NCBI RefSeq assembly: GCF_023195755.1
Contig: NZ_CP096203.1
Location: 3,410,001 to 3,474,000 of the forward strand
Direction of reading: 5' to 3'
Length of the DNA: 64,000 nt
Origin: Chryseobacterium nepalense
GTDB taxonomy: Bacteria > Bacteroidota > Bacteroidia > Flavobacteriales > Weeksellaceae
The notes below the pieces were generated by a model. It saw only the letters and a program-made list of their open reading frames with translations. It did no database searches and was not told the origin of the DNA. The translations under genes were made by a program, and so were the position numbers. Numbering within the stretch: the stretch's first letter is position 1; every line of letters starts with the position of its first letter. Shown here piece after piece: positions 36,705-46,061 of this stretch.

Positions 36705-36718
36705 AATTTAATTTTTTT

Positions 36719-36726
36719 CAAAAATA
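36719..36726 (-). promoter_or_regulatory. -7 box for xth
   Basis: On the minus strand this reads TATTTTTG, 15 bases upstream of the TTG start. Confidence 0.5.
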
Positions 36727-36750
36727 CAAAGTCTTTATGGTCTTAAAATA

Positions 36751-36789
36751 GTTTCGGGCGGAAAAATCTTCGATTTTTCCGCCCGAAAC
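36751..36789. terminator. Long perfect hairpin between porX and xth
   Basis: 18-bp perfect stem (36751-36768 with 36772-36789) with TTC loop. It lies after porX and upstream of the xth promoter on the same strand, so it probably ends porX transcription, although the T-run after it is short. Confidence 0.6.
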
Positions 36790-36831
36790 ATGTTATTGAT
36801 AAAGCCATTGGCAAACTGCCAAAACCATCTG

Positions 36832-38376
36832 CTATTTAGGTTCCAGAATGCTGATCGGGATAATGCACTCTTCCAGTGAAATTCCTCCGTGCTGATAAGT
36901 CTCTTTGTAATAATTCACAAAATGATTGTAATTTTTAGGATAGGCAAGGAAGATATTATTCTTGGCAAAAATATACTTTGAGCTTAAATTTCCTTTTGGT
37001 AAAAATAATTTTTCAGGATTGGTAATAGCCCATACATGACTGCTGTCGTATGTTAAGCTTTTTCCTGTCTTATAACGGATGTTGGTTGAAGTTTCTCTGT
37101 CACCCACAACCTTGCTTGGTTTTTTAACGTAAACCGTTCCGTGGTCCGTGGTTATCACAAGTTTAAATCCGTTTTCAGCTGCAACTTTAATAATTTTCAT
37201 CAATGAAGAATTTTCAAACCAGTTTAAAGTAAGTGATCTGAAGGTCTTATCATCACGGATCAATTGATCAACAATATGGTTGTCTGTTTTCGCATGAGAA
37301 AGAATATCAATGAAATTATACACGATCACTAAAAGGTCATTGTTTTTATGCTGGTTAAAATCATCATAAATCTTTCGCTCAAAATCTGCATTCAGGACTT
37401 TAAGATATTTCATGGACTTGGAGCCAAGGCCAATCCTTTTCATCTGGTCTTCTAGGAAATCACGTTCATATTCATTTTTATTTCCTTCTTCGTTATCGTT
37501 AAACCATTTATCGGGGAAACGTTTTTCAATTTCTGAAGGCATAAGCCCTGCAAAAAATGAATTTCTCGCATACTGGGTCGCCGTAGGAAGAATACTGTAA
37601 TAATAGTCCTCAGAAATCTTGTTGTAATATTTAGTAAATAACGGCTCAATTACCTTCCACTGATCATAACGCAGATTGTCAACCATCAACAGCAGAACTT
37701 TTTCCTTTTCTACTTCAGGCTTTACTTTTTCTTTAAAAAGCGTATGGCTCATGATCGGTTTGTCAGAGTCGTGGAGCCAATCTTCGTAGTTGTTTTCGAT
37801 AAACTTGGCAAACTGGATATTCGCTTCTTCTTTCTGCGATTGTAAAAGATCCGCAAATTCATTGTCTGTAACCTTATCGAATTTAATTTCCCAATTTAAA
37901 ATTTTCTTATAATATTCTGCCCATTCCTGATAGGTTCTCAGGTAAGAGAGTTCCATCGAAAGATTCCTAAATTCCTGCTGGTACTGAAGAATCGTCTTCT
38001 GTTCCACAAGATTGTCCTGTTGAAGATTTTTCTTTAGAGAAAGCAAAATCTGGTTGGGATTCACTGGTTTGAGAATATAATCTGCAATCTGTGATCCGAT
38101 AGCCTCCTCCATAATGTGTTCTTCTTCACTTTTGGTTACCATTACTATTTTTAAGGAATTATCTTTATCCTTAATCATAGGAATAGCTTCAAGTCCGGAG
38201 ATTCCGGGCATATTTTCATCAATTAGCGTTAATGCGAATTTTTCAGAATCCATCAGCTCCAAAGCCTCATTAACATTGTTTACAGGGGTTACCTGATAGC
38301 CCTTTTTTTCAAGGAATACAATGTGAGGTTTAAGGAGATCAATTTCATCATCTATCCATAATATCTTTTCCGACAT
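36832..38376 (-). CDS. porX: PorX, response regulator with PglZ domain
   Basis: Regulator of the type IX secretion system and gliding genes in Bacteroidetes. The receiver domain (1-120) has ILWIDDEIDLLK, phosphoacceptor Asp53 in TLIDENMPG, and Lys of YILKPVN. A helical linker leads to a PglZ/alkaline-phosphatase-like domain (about 220-514) with metal-site segments VLLLMVDNLRYDQW and VITTDHGTVYV; PorX homologues have phosphodiesterase activity. 514 residues is the usual length. The sensor kinase PorY is not in the window. Divergent from the HD-domain gene. Confidence 0.93.
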   Translation of the reverse strand: MSEKILWIDDEIDLLKPHIVFLEKKGYQVTPVNNVNEALELMDSEKFALTLIDENMPGISGLEAIPMIKDKDNSLKIVMVTKSEEEHIMEEAIGSQIADYILKPVNPNQILLSLKKNLQQDNLVEQKTILQYQQEFRNLSMELSYLRTYQEWAEYYKKILNWEIKFDKVTDNEFADLLQSQKEEANIQFAKFIENNYEDWLHDSDKPIMSHTLFKEKVKPEVEKEKVLLLMVDNLRYDQWKVIEPLFTKYYNKISEDYYYSILPTATQYARNSFFAGLMPSEIEKRFPDKWFNDNEEGNKNEYERDFLEDQMKRIGLGSKSMKYLKVLNADFERKIYDDFNQHKNNDLLVIVYNFIDILSHAKTDNHIVDQLIRDDKTFRSLTLNWFENSSLMKIIKVAAENGFKLVITTDHGTVYVKKPSKVVGDRETSTNIRYKTGKSLTYDSSHVWAITNPEKLFLPKGNLSSKYIFAKNNIFLAYPKNYNHFVNYYKETYQHGGISLEECIIPISILEPK

Positions 38377-38564
38377 AAATTTATTTTTTTACATGGTTAT
38401 TGTATCAAATTGCCGACCAACTAACATTAAAATCTGCCAAAATGAACATGTGTAAAGTTAAATATAAGTTAATGAAAACTGCAATATTTCCGGATAATAA
38501 TTATTCAGGAATTTCGGCCCGATTTTTTAATAATGTTTTAAACCATGTTCAATTTTAAAATCCT

Positions 38565-38572
38565 TAAATTTG
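38565..38572 (+). promoter_or_regulatory. -7 box for the HD-domain gene
   Basis: TAAATTTG matches TAnnTTTG, 23 bases before the ATG at 38595. Confidence 0.5.
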
Positions 38573-38594
38573 TTTCTAAATTCAGACGTTTTCC

Positions 38595-39806
38595 ATGCAG
38601 AATAAACTCAAAATCATTAATGATCCGGTTCACGGTTTTATCAGAATCCCACACGAAATCTTATTTGATATTATTGAGCATCCTTATTTTCAGCGGTTAA
38701 GAAGAATCGGGCAAACGGGCCTTCTGAATCTTATTTTTCCGGGAGCAACGCATACAAGATTTCATCATGCACTGGGAGCGATGCATCTCATGTTCACAGC
38801 ACTTGAAACATTGAAACAAAAAGGTGTGAAAATATCAGAAAATGAAGAAAAAGGAGCAATGCTGGCAATTTTAATGCACGATATCGGTCACGGCCCTTTC
38901 TCTCATGCTTTAGAGAGTATGCTGATGGACGACTGGCATCACGAGACGCTGTCACTGCTGTTGATGAATCGACTGAATGTTGAGTTTGAAGGAGCGCTTT
39001 CCTGCGCTATTGAGATGTTTCAGGGAAGATATCACCGGAAATTTTTCAATCAGCTGATTTCTTCGCAGTTGGATGTAGACAGGCTTGATTATCTGAAACG
39101 CGACAGCTTTTTTACAGGAGTTTCGGAAGGCAGTATCAATACCCAGCGCATCATTTCCATGATGAATGTTTGTGAGGAGGGAGAATTGGTAATTGATGCA
39201 AAAGGAGTATATTCTATAGAAAATTTTTTAACAGCCAGAATGTTCATGTACTGGCAGGTATATTATCATAAAACATCGGCGCTTGCTGAATTTTTACTGG
39301 TGAAAATTCTGGAGCGCGCCAAATATCTTGTTTCTCAGGGAATAGATCTTCCTGCCGGAGATAATCTCAAATATTTCCTTTATCGTGAAAAAAGTGCAGC
39401 TACTGATGAAGACGTAAAACGATTTACTCAGCTGGACGATAATGATATTATTCATGCAATGAAACTGTGGCAGAATGCAGAAGATCATATATTGTCATAT
39501 TGGTGCAAATGTATCATACAGAGGAACATTCCCAGAACAATTATCTCATCACATCCTTTTGAACAGGAATTCATTAAAGAAAAAATAAAAAAAACCAATG
39601 ATTTTTTCGGAATTGATAATGGAGAAGAGCTTGTTCATGAAATTAAAAGAAAACTTCTGCCTTATGATACAGAAAAACAGCCTATTTATCTCCTTCAGAA
39701 AAGCGGAAAAAAAATAAGACTTGAAGAGTCGGAAGATCAGCTTTTATCAGGACTTATGATAAATAAGACCCAACGCTATATTCTCATGTATCCAAGGGAT
39801 ATTTAG
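38595..39806 (+). CDS. HD-domain phosphohydrolase (dGTPase/SAMHD1-like)
   Basis: 403 residues. The HD metal site is readable: RFHHALGAMH for the first His, ILMHDIGHGPFSHALE for the His-Asp pair, and QLDVDRLDYLKRDSFFTG for the last Asp. The N-terminus KIINDPVHGFIRIPHEI is characteristic of a conserved bacterial family related to dNTP triphosphohydrolases; the substrate of this branch is not established. Single gene with its own promoter box. Confidence 0.88.
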   Translation: MQNKLKIINDPVHGFIRIPHEILFDIIEHPYFQRLRRIGQTGLLNLIFPGATHTRFHHALGAMHLMFTALETLKQKGVKISENEEKGAMLAILMHDIGHGPFSHALESMLMDDWHHETLSLLLMNRLNVEFEGALSCAIEMFQGRYHRKFFNQLISSQLDVDRLDYLKRDSFFTGVSEGSINTQRIISMMNVCEEGELVIDAKGVYSIENFLTARMFMYWQVYYHKTSALAEFLLVKILERAKYLVSQGIDLPAGDNLKYFLYREKSAATDEDVKRFTQLDDNDIIHAMKLWQNAEDHILSYWCKCIIQRNIPRTIISSHPFEQEFIKEKIKKTNDFFGIDNGEELVHEIKRKLLPYDTEKQPIYLLQKSGKKIRLEESEDQLLSGLMINKTQRYILMYPRDI

Positions 39807-39860
39807 AATACATTTTCTTAAATATTATTAAAATTTTACTTTCCGAAAACCAAAAAATGT

Positions 39861-39888
39861 TTGCGAATTACAGAATTTCTTATCTTTG
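39861..39888 (+). promoter_or_regulatory. Full promoter (-33 TTG, -7 TATCTTTG) for the lpx operon
   Basis: TTG at 39861-39863 and TATCTTTG at 39881-39888, with 17 bases between. Transcription should start about 39893-39896, right at the lpxD ATG, so the transcript would be leaderless or nearly so. Confidence 0.65.
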
Positions 39889-39894
39889 CAGAAT

Positions 39895-40914
39895 ATGGAA
39901 TTTACAGCTTCGCAAATTGCAAGTTTTATTGACGGAAAAATAATAGGTGACGAAAGTGCACTTATTACTGGAGTTTCACCTATTGAAAGCGGGGAAACAG
40001 GACATCTTTCTTTTATAGCACAAGATAGATTTACGCATTATTTGGATACCTCAAAGTGCTCCGTTATCATTGTTTCAGAAAGTCTTATTACAAAAGATTC
40101 TTATAATTCTACCATTATATCGGTGAAAGATGCCTATCTTTCTTTTCAGATACTCATGAACCTTTATCAGGAAATGCAGGGAAAAAAAGAAGGTATAGAG
40201 AATGGCTCTTCAATCCATGAAACGGCAGTAATCGGTGATAAAGCCTATATCGGGGCTTTTACCTATGTTTCAGAGAAAGCAAAAATAGGGGAAGGATCTC
40301 AGATCTACCCTCATGTTTATATAGGGAAGGGGGTAAAAATCGGTAAAAACTGCAAAATAGACAGCGGCGCCAGAATTTATGACTACTGCATCATCGGGGA
40401 CAACTGTGTGATTCACTCCAATACGGTAATAGGTGGAGATGGATTTGGTTTCCAGCCGACACCTGAAGGATTTAAAAAAATTCCGCAGTTGGGGAATGTA
40501 ATCATTGAAGATGATGTGGAAATAGGATCAAACTGTAGTATTGACCGCGCAACCATCGGATCTACCGTTATAGGAAAAGGTACAAAAATAGACAATCTGA
40601 TTCAGATTGCACATAATGTAAAGATCGGTAAAAATAATGTAATTGCTGCACAGGCCGGTATTGCAGGCTCTACAACCATTGGCGACTGGAACCAGATCGG
40701 CGGCCAGGTAGGTATCGTAGGTCATATTAAAATAGGAAGTCAGGTGAAAATTCAGGCCCAGAGTGGCGTAAATTCCAGCGTTAATGATAAAGAAACGTTG
40801 TACGGCTCACCGGCAATTAATTATAATGATTATCTGAGAAACTACATTCATTTCAGAAACTTTACTGAAATTGTTAATAGAATAAAAAATCTTGAGAATA
40901 ACTCAAAAGATTAA
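39895..40914 (+). CDS. lpxD: UDP-3-O-(3-hydroxyacyl)glucosamine N-acyltransferase
   Basis: Third step of lipid A synthesis. The N-terminal uridine-binding domain is followed by a left-handed beta-helix of hexapeptide repeats; the catalytic His is in [10 protein letters not shown], and the C-terminal helix follows [21 protein letters not shown] at 39895 was chosen because the in-frame TTG at 39886 lies inside the -7 box; this gives 339 residues. First gene of lpxD-lpxC/fabZ-lpxA. A second lpxD-like gene lies at 44179. Confidence 0.94.
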   Translation: MEFTASQIASFIDGKIIGDESALITGVSPIESGETGHLSFIAQDRFTHYLDTSKCSVIIVSESLITKDSYNSTIISVKDAYLSFQILMNLYQEMQGKKEGIENGSSIHETAVIGDKAYIGAFTYVSEKAKIGEGSQIYPHVYIGKGVKIGKNCKIDSGARIYDYCIIGDNCVIHSNTVIGGDGFGFQPTPEGFKKIPQLGNVIIEDDVEIGSNCSIDRATIGSTVIGKGTKIDNLIQIAHNVKIGKNNVIAAQAGIAGSTTIGDWNQIGGQVGIVGHIKIGSQVKIQAQSGVNSSVNDKETLYGSPAINYNDYLRNYIHFRNFTEIVNRIKNLENNSKD

Positions 40915-40918
40915 ACTA

Positions 40919-42316
40919 ATGAGTGATATGCAAAAAACGCTTCAGCAAGAAGTAACACTTTCCGGGATCGGACTTCATACTGGTAAAGAAGTAAAACTGA
41001 CCATGAAACCTGCCAAAGAAAATACAGGTTTTGTTTTTGTAAGAACAGACCTTGAAGGACATCCGCAGGTAGAAGCAGATGTTAATTATGTAGTAGCTAC
41101 GGAAAGAGGGACAACATTAGAAAAATTAGGTGTTAAAATTACAACTTGCGAGCATCTTTTAGCCGCATTGGTAGGTTGTGATATCGATAATGCGATTCTT
41201 GAAATGGATGCTTCGGAGCCTCCGATTCTCGATGGATCTTCAAAGTATTTTGTTGAAGCGATTGAAAGTGTTGGTGTAGTTGAACAGAATATTGCAAGAG
41301 AATATCTTGTTGTAAAAGAAGTGCTTACATACAGTGATCCTGCTACGGGATCTGAAATTACCATTATCCCTTCTGATACCTACGAAGTAACAACTATGGT
41401 AGACTTTGGGACTAAGGTTCTGGGGACACAAAATGCCACTCTTAAAAATATTTCAGAATTTAAAGATGAGATTTCCTCAGCAAGAACATTCAGTTTCTTA
41501 CATGAGCTGGAGATGCTGTTGGATCACGGCCTTATCAAAGGAGGTGATATATCAAACGCTATTGTATATGTAGATAAGGATCTTACGCCGGAAACCACAG
41601 AAAAGCTTAAAAAAGCCTTCGGTAAGGATAATGTTTCAATAAGACCAAACGGAATTCTTGACAATTTAAATTTAAATTATCCTAATGAAGCTGCAAGACA
41701 CAAATTACTGGATGTGATTGGGGATCTGGCTTTGGCAGGAGTAAAAATAAAAGGAAAAGTTATTGCCAACAAACCGGGACATTATGTAAATACCCAGTTT
41801 GCGAAAAAACTTAACCGCCAGTGGAAACTGCAGAAAAAGAAAAATGTTCCGGACTTTGATCTTACCAAAGAACCGGTTTTTGACATCAACGGGATCATGA
41901 GGCTGATGCCGCACAGACCACCGTTTTTGCTGATTGATAAAATTCTTGAACTTTCAGATTCCCATGTTGTAGGGCTGAAAAATGTAACGATGAACGAACC
42001 ATTCTTCGTAGGACATTTTCCAAAAGAGCCTGTAATGCCGGGCGTTTTACAGGTGGAAGCATTGGCACAGACAGGAGGTATTCTTGTATTGGCAAGTGTT
42101 CCAGATCCTGAAAATTACTCTACCTATTTCATAAAAATTGATAAAGTAAAATTCAAAAGAAAAGTAGTGCCGGGAGATACCATTATTTTCAAGATTGAAT
42201 TGATCGAGCCGATCAGAAGAGGAATCGTCCACATGCAGGGCTACGGATATGTAGGGGATGCGGTTGCCGTAGAAGCAGAATTAATGGCTCAAGTTGCAAA
42301 AAATAAAGTTGATTAA
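40919..42316 (+). CDS. lpxC: Bifunctional LpxC deacetylase - FabZ dehydratase
   Basis: Fusion typical of Bacteroidetes. The LpxC part (about 1-300) removes the acetyl group of UDP-3-O-acyl-GlcNAc, the committed lipid A step; zinc ligands lie in TTCEHLLAAL and in RHKLLDVIGDLAL, with the active-site His in PGHYVNTQFAK. The FabZ part (about 325-465) dehydrates 3-hydroxyacyl-ACP and has LMPHRPPFLLIDKI with the catalytic His and GHFPKEPVMPGVLQVEALAQ with the Glu. ATG at 40919 was preferred to an in-frame TTG at 40892 that lies inside lpxD. lpxA starts directly after the stop. Confidence 0.96.
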   Translation: MSDMQKTLQQEVTLSGIGLHTGKEVKLTMKPAKENTGFVFVRTDLEGHPQVEADVNYVVATERGTTLEKLGVKITTCEHLLAALVGCDIDNAILEMDASEPPILDGSSKYFVEAIESVGVVEQNIAREYLVVKEVLTYSDPATGSEITIIPSDTYEVTTMVDFGTKVLGTQNATLKNISEFKDEISSARTFSFLHELEMLLDHGLIKGGDISNAIVYVDKDLTPETTEKLKKAFGKDNVSIRPNGILDNLNLNYPNEAARHKLLDVIGDLALAGVKIKGKVIANKPGHYVNTQFAKKLNRQWKLQKKKNVPDFDLTKEPVFDINGIMRLMPHRPPFLLIDKILELSDSHVVGLKNVTMNEPFFVGHFPKEPVMPGVLQVEALAQTGGILVLASVPDPENYSTYFIKIDKVKFKRKVVPGDTIIFKIELIEPIRRGIVHMQGYGYVGDAVAVEAELMAQVAKNKVD

Positions 42317-43105
42317 ATGATTCATCAATTAGCAGCCGTAGATAAGCGTGCGAAAATCAGCAAAAATGTAATCGTAGAACCTTTCACTACCATTGCAGGG
42401 GACGTAGAAATAGGAGAAGGAACATGGATTGGTCCCAATGTTACCATCATGGATGGAGCAAGAATTGGTAAAAACTGCAGAATTTTCCCGGGAACCGTAA
42501 TTTCAGCAATTCCTCAGGATTTGAAATTTGATGGTGAAGATACTCAGGTTATCATCGGGGATGAAACCACCATCAGAGAATGTGTTACCGTAAACCGAGG
42601 GACAAAAGCACTCGGATATACTAAAATCGGGACCAACTGTCTCATCATGGCAACATCGCATATTGCACATGACTGTGTGATAGGAGATCACGTTATCATT
42701 GTAAACGGTTGCGGGATCGCCGGACATGTAGAAATTGGTGATTATACCGTAATGGGGGGATTATCCGCAGTGCATCAGTTTGGGAAAATCGGAAAACATG
42801 TAATGATTTCCGGAGGTACACTGGTAAGAAAAGATATTCCACCTTATGTAAAAGTTGCGAGAGAGCCGATGTCTTATGCAGGAATCAATTCTGTAGGATT
42901 AAGAAGAAGAGGGTTTACTAATGAGAAGATATTTGAAATCCAGAAAATCTACAGAGCTATTTTTCAGATGAAAATGAATGTTTCCCAGGCGATTTCACAT
43001 ATTGAAAAAGAAATGCTTCCTACTGCAGAGAGAGATGAGATCCTTCAGTTCATCCAAAACTCTCCGAGAGGAATCGTAAAAGGCTACGGAACCGGAAAAG
43101 AGTAA
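42317..43105 (+). CDS. lpxA: UDP-N-acetylglucosamine acyltransferase
   Basis: First enzyme of lipid A synthesis, 262 residues. The beta-helix repeats run from KISKNVIVEPF onward; the catalytic His is in ATSHIAHDCVIGDHV, and the C-terminal helical part starts at GLRRRGFTNEKIFEIQ, all as in E. coli LpxA. It abuts the lpxC-fabZ stop codon and is followed 16 bases later by a small secreted protein gene. Confidence 0.96.
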   Translation: MIHQLAAVDKRAKISKNVIVEPFTTIAGDVEIGEGTWIGPNVTIMDGARIGKNCRIFPGTVISAIPQDLKFDGEDTQVIIGDETTIRECVTVNRGTKALGYTKIGTNCLIMATSHIAHDCVIGDHVIIVNGCGIAGHVEIGDYTVMGGLSAVHQFGKIGKHVMISGGTLVRKDIPPYVKVAREPMSYAGINSVGLRRRGFTNEKIFEIQKIYRAIFQMKMNVSQAISHIEKEMLPTAERDEILQFIQNSPRGIVKGYGTGKE

Positions 43106-43121
43106 TCAGCAAAATTAAAAT

Positions 43122-43451
43122 ATGAAAATTTTAATCTTTTTTATCATGCTTTCAGCGACTTCTGTGTTTGGACAGCAAACGGAAGGATTAAAAACTCAGA
43201 AAACAACAAAGAATTCCATTCTGGAAAGAAAACTTCCCGAGAAGTCTCAAGACAGTCTCGCCAGAAGTAATTTTAAATCTATCCTGAAAAAGGATAATTC
43301 AAGCTCCGTTTTTGGAACGGCGAATCCTTATAATTCGGAAGTTCAGATGAATGTGAACCGTTTGCAGAATAATGTAAACACTTTCAATAACAATACATTC
43401 AACAGAATGATACCGCAGGGGGAGGGAATACAATTTAACAAAAGAAAATAA
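43122..43451 (+). CDS. Small exported protein of unknown function
   Basis: 109 residues with a clear signal peptide (MKILIFFIMLSATSVFG, then QQ). The mature part is Lys-, Asn- and Ser-rich, without Cys or known motifs; it ends in an Asn-rich stretch (NRLQNNVNTFNNNTFNR). It lies 16 bases after lpxA and 15 before efp, so it is probably co-transcribed with them. I do not recognise the family. Confidence 0.7.
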   Translation: MKILIFFIMLSATSVFGQQTEGLKTQKTTKNSILERKLPEKSQDSLARSNFKSILKKDNSSSVFGTANPYNSEVQMNVNRLQNNVNTFNNNTFNRMIPQGEGIQFNKRK

Positions 43452-43466
43452 TTATATACAAAATTA

Positions 43467-44033
43467 ATGGCAACAAGTAACGATATCAGAAAAGGGCTTT
43501 GTATTGAGTACAGCAACGATATTTATAAAGTTATCGAATTTCTTCACGTAAAACCGGGAAAAGGTCCTGCTTTCGTTAGAACAAAGTTAAAATCTGTAAC
43601 CAACGGAAAAGTAATTGATAATACTTTCTCTGCAGGTCACAAAATCGACGAAGTAAAAGTAATCACCAGAAAATATCAGTATCTTTATGATGATGAGAAC
43701 GGATTCCACTTCATGAATAATGACGATTTTTCTCAGCTTTACCTGAATAAGGAAATGATTGAAAATTCAAACCTTATGAAAGCCGGTGAAGAAGTTACTA
43801 TCATTCTTAAAGAAGCAGATGAAACACCTTTATCTGCAGAATTACCACAGTCTGTTTACCTTGAAGTAGTAGAGGCTGATCCTGGAGTAAAAGGTAATAC
43901 AGCAACCAATGCTCTTAAAAACGCTATCGTTGAAACAGGAGCAAGAGTAATGGTTCCTTTATTTATTGAGCCGGGAGACAAAATTAAAGTAAGTACGGAA
44001 GACGGTTCTTACTTAGAAAGAGTTAAAGAATAA
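43467..44033 (+). CDS. efp: Translation elongation factor P
   Basis: Helps ribosomes through polyproline stretches. 188 residues, three beta-barrel domains; the loop HVKPGKGPAFVRTKL carries the tip Lys32 that is modified in many bacteria. Modification enzymes are not in the window. C-terminal block GDKIKVSTEDGSYLERVKE is typical. A hairpin at 44052-44083 probably ends transcription. Confidence 0.96.
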   Translation: MATSNDIRKGLCIEYSNDIYKVIEFLHVKPGKGPAFVRTKLKSVTNGKVIDNTFSAGHKIDEVKVITRKYQYLYDDENGFHFMNNDDFSQLYLNKEMIENSNLMKAGEEVTIILKEADETPLSAELPQSVYLEVVEADPGVKGNTATNALKNAIVETGARVMVPLFIEPGDKIKVSTEDGSYLERVKE

Positions 44034-44051
44034 TTTTAATACAATTTACAG

Positions 44052-44083
44052 AAATTCGGAATGTGAAAGCAGACCGAATTTTT
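44052..44083 (+). terminator. Probable terminator after efp
   Basis: Stem AAATTCGG/CCGAATTT (44052-44059 with 44074-44081), a 14-base loop, then T residues. The loop is long. Confidence 0.6.
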
Positions 44084-44178
44084 GTTTATAAAAGTCTCAA
44101 ATATTCCCAAAAGGAAGATTTATAAAATCGGATATAATTCCGATAATATTTTGATAAAATTTAAACCTCATTAAAAAT

Positions 44179-45081
44179 ATGAAGTTTCATCAGCCACAAA
44201 AACTTAGAACAATTGCTGATATTATCGGAGCTAAATTCATAGGTCCTGAAGATTTTGAAGTACTGGGAACAAACGAAATTCATATGGTAAAACCAGGTGA
44301 TATTGTTTTTGTAAACCATCCGAAATATTATGACAAAGCCCTGAATTCCGCAGCTACCATTATTCTTATTGATAAAGAAGTGGAATGTCCTGAAGGAAAA
44401 GCTCTTTTGGTTTCTGAAGACCCTTTCAGGGATTTTAATAAGATCAATACCCATTTTACAAGAATTTATAACTTCACGGAAGAGCTTCATGATGTTGAAA
44501 TTGGTGAAGGAACGCATATTCATCGTTCGGCAGTCATAGGAAACAATGTTAAAATAGGAAAAAACACCCTTATCTTCCCGAATGTTGTGATTGGCGACAG
44601 AACAGTCATCGGCGACAATGTTGTCATTCAGTCGAATACGGTTTTAGGTGGTGATGCATTCTATTACAGAAAACTGGACGGTAACTTTGATCGTTTAATC
44701 TCTGTTGGAAATGTAGTCATTGAAAGTAACGTTGAAATTGGAAACGGATGTACAATTGACAGAGGTGTGACGGATTCTACGGTTATCGGTGAAGGTTCTG
44801 TTTTAGATAACCAGATCCAGATAGGACATGATACGGTAATCGGTAAAAGATGCCTTATTGCTTCCCAGACGGGAATTGCAGGATGCTGTATCATTGAAGA
44901 TGAAGTAACCATCTGGGGACAGGTGGGGATCGCATCTGGTCTAAGAATAGAAAAAGGGACCGTTTTACTCGCAAAAGCCGGAGTGAACAGAGATTTAACT
45001 AAAGGAACATACTTTGGTTTCCTTGCAGAAGACTTCAGAACCTATCTGAAAAAAGAGGTTAAACTGAGAAATCTCAAATAA
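44179..45081 (+). CDS. LpxD-like hexapeptide acyltransferase (second copy)
   Basis: 300-residue paralogue of LpxD: N-terminal domain with [18 protein letters not shown] and [11 protein letters not shown], then hexapeptide repeats with a catalytic-type His in [14 protein letters not shown]. It lacks the longer C-terminal helix of LpxD at 39895 (the protein ends [12 protein letters not shown]). It could add a different acyl chain, or act on another UDP-amino sugar. It lies behind the efp terminator, in front of sucD. Confidence 0.88.
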   Translation: MKFHQPQKLRTIADIIGAKFIGPEDFEVLGTNEIHMVKPGDIVFVNHPKYYDKALNSAATIILIDKEVECPEGKALLVSEDPFRDFNKINTHFTRIYNFTEELHDVEIGEGTHIHRSAVIGNNVKIGKNTLIFPNVVIGDRTVIGDNVVIQSNTVLGGDAFYYRKLDGNFDRLISVGNVVIESNVEIGNGCTIDRGVTDSTVIGEGSVLDNQIQIGHDTVIGKRCLIASQTGIAGCCIIEDEVTIWGQVGIASGLRIEKGTVLLAKAGVNRDLTKGTYFGFLAEDFRTYLKKEVKLRNLK

Positions 45082-45121
45082 ACAAATTGTTTAGATTTAT
45101 CTTTAATCAAAGAAATTTAAT

Positions 45122-45129
45122 TAAATTTG
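45122..45129 (+). promoter_or_regulatory. -7 box for sucD
   Basis: TAAATTTG matches TAnnTTTG, 42 bases before the ATG; the leader is almost pure A+T. Confidence 0.5.
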
Positions 45130-45171
45130 TGTGCATTTAAAAATTAATAAATAAATTAAATAAATAATAAA

Positions 45172-46044
45172 ATGTCAATTTTAGTAAACAAAGATTCTAA
45201 AGTAATTGTACAAGGATTTACGGGGAATGAAGGTACTTTCCACGCAAGCCAGATGATCGAATACGGAACCAACGTTGTAGGTGGTGTTACTCCGGGAAAA
45301 GGAGGAAGCGAGCACCTTGGGAAACCTGTATTCAATACTGTAGCTGATGCTGTGGCAAAAGCCGGAGCAAACGTGAGTATCATTTTCGTACCCCCTGCAT
45401 TTGCTGCTGATGCCATTATGGAAGCTGCCGAAGCGGGCATTAAAGTAATTGTATGTATTACCGAAGGTATTCCTGTAGCAGATATGGTGAAAGTAAAATC
45501 TTATATTGCCGACAGAGACTGCAGATTAATCGGTCCGAACTGCCCGGGAATCATTACTTCTGAAGAAGCTAAAATTGGTATTATGCCAGGTTTCGTTTTC
45601 AAAAAAGGTAAAGTAGGTATCGTTTCAAAATCCGGTACGCTTACTTATGAAGCAGCAGATCAGGTAGTAAGAGCCGGTTTTGGTATTTCTACAGCGATTG
45701 GTATCGGTGGAGATCCTATTATCGGAACTACGACCAGAGAAGCTTTGGAATTATTCATCAATGATCCTGAAACGGAAGCAGTTGTAATGATCGGAGAAAT
45801 CGGTGGAGGTCTTGAAGCAGAAGCAGCAAGATGGTACAAAGCCAGCGGTTCTACAAAGCCGGTAGTAGGTTTCATTGCAGGGCAAACTGCTCCTAAAGGA
45901 AGAACAATGGGACATGCAGGTGCTATCGTTGGTGGCGCTGAAGACACAGCCCAGGCAAAGATGGAGATCATGAGAGAAAACGGTATCAATGTAGTAGATT
46001 CCCCTGCTGATATTGGTGTTACCGTGGCTAAGGTTTTAGCATAA
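45172..46044 (+). CDS. sucD: Succinyl-CoA synthetase alpha subunit
   Basis: TCA-cycle enzyme subunit that binds CoA and carries the phospho-histidine. 290 residues: [18 protein letters not shown] for CoA binding, [20 protein letters not shown], and the active-site His248 in GHAGAIVGG. The beta subunit gene sucC is not adjacent, which is usual in flavobacteria. Clearly higher G+C than the spacer regions, as expected of a highly expressed gene. Confidence 0.97.
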   Translation: MSILVNKDSKVIVQGFTGNEGTFHASQMIEYGTNVVGGVTPGKGGSEHLGKPVFNTVADAVAKAGANVSIIFVPPAFAADAIMEAAEAGIKVIVCITEGIPVADMVKVKSYIADRDCRLIGPNCPGIITSEEAKIGIMPGFVFKKGKVGIVSKSGTLTYEAADQVVRAGFGISTAIGIGGDPIIGTTTREALELFINDPETEAVVMIGEIGGGLEAEAARWYKASGSTKPVVGFIAGQTAPKGRTMGHAGAIVGGAEDTAQAKMEIMRENGINVVDSPADIGVTVAKVLA

Positions 46045-46061
46045 TTTAAAAAATATACACA

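Noticed and set aside
39886..39894. TTG start for lpxD
   Set aside because: The TTG is part of the -7 promoter box and would lie upstream of the transcription start.
40892..40918. TTG start for lpxC-fabZ inside lpxD
   Set aside because: ATG at 40919 just after the lpxD stop is a better start and matches LpxC N-termini.
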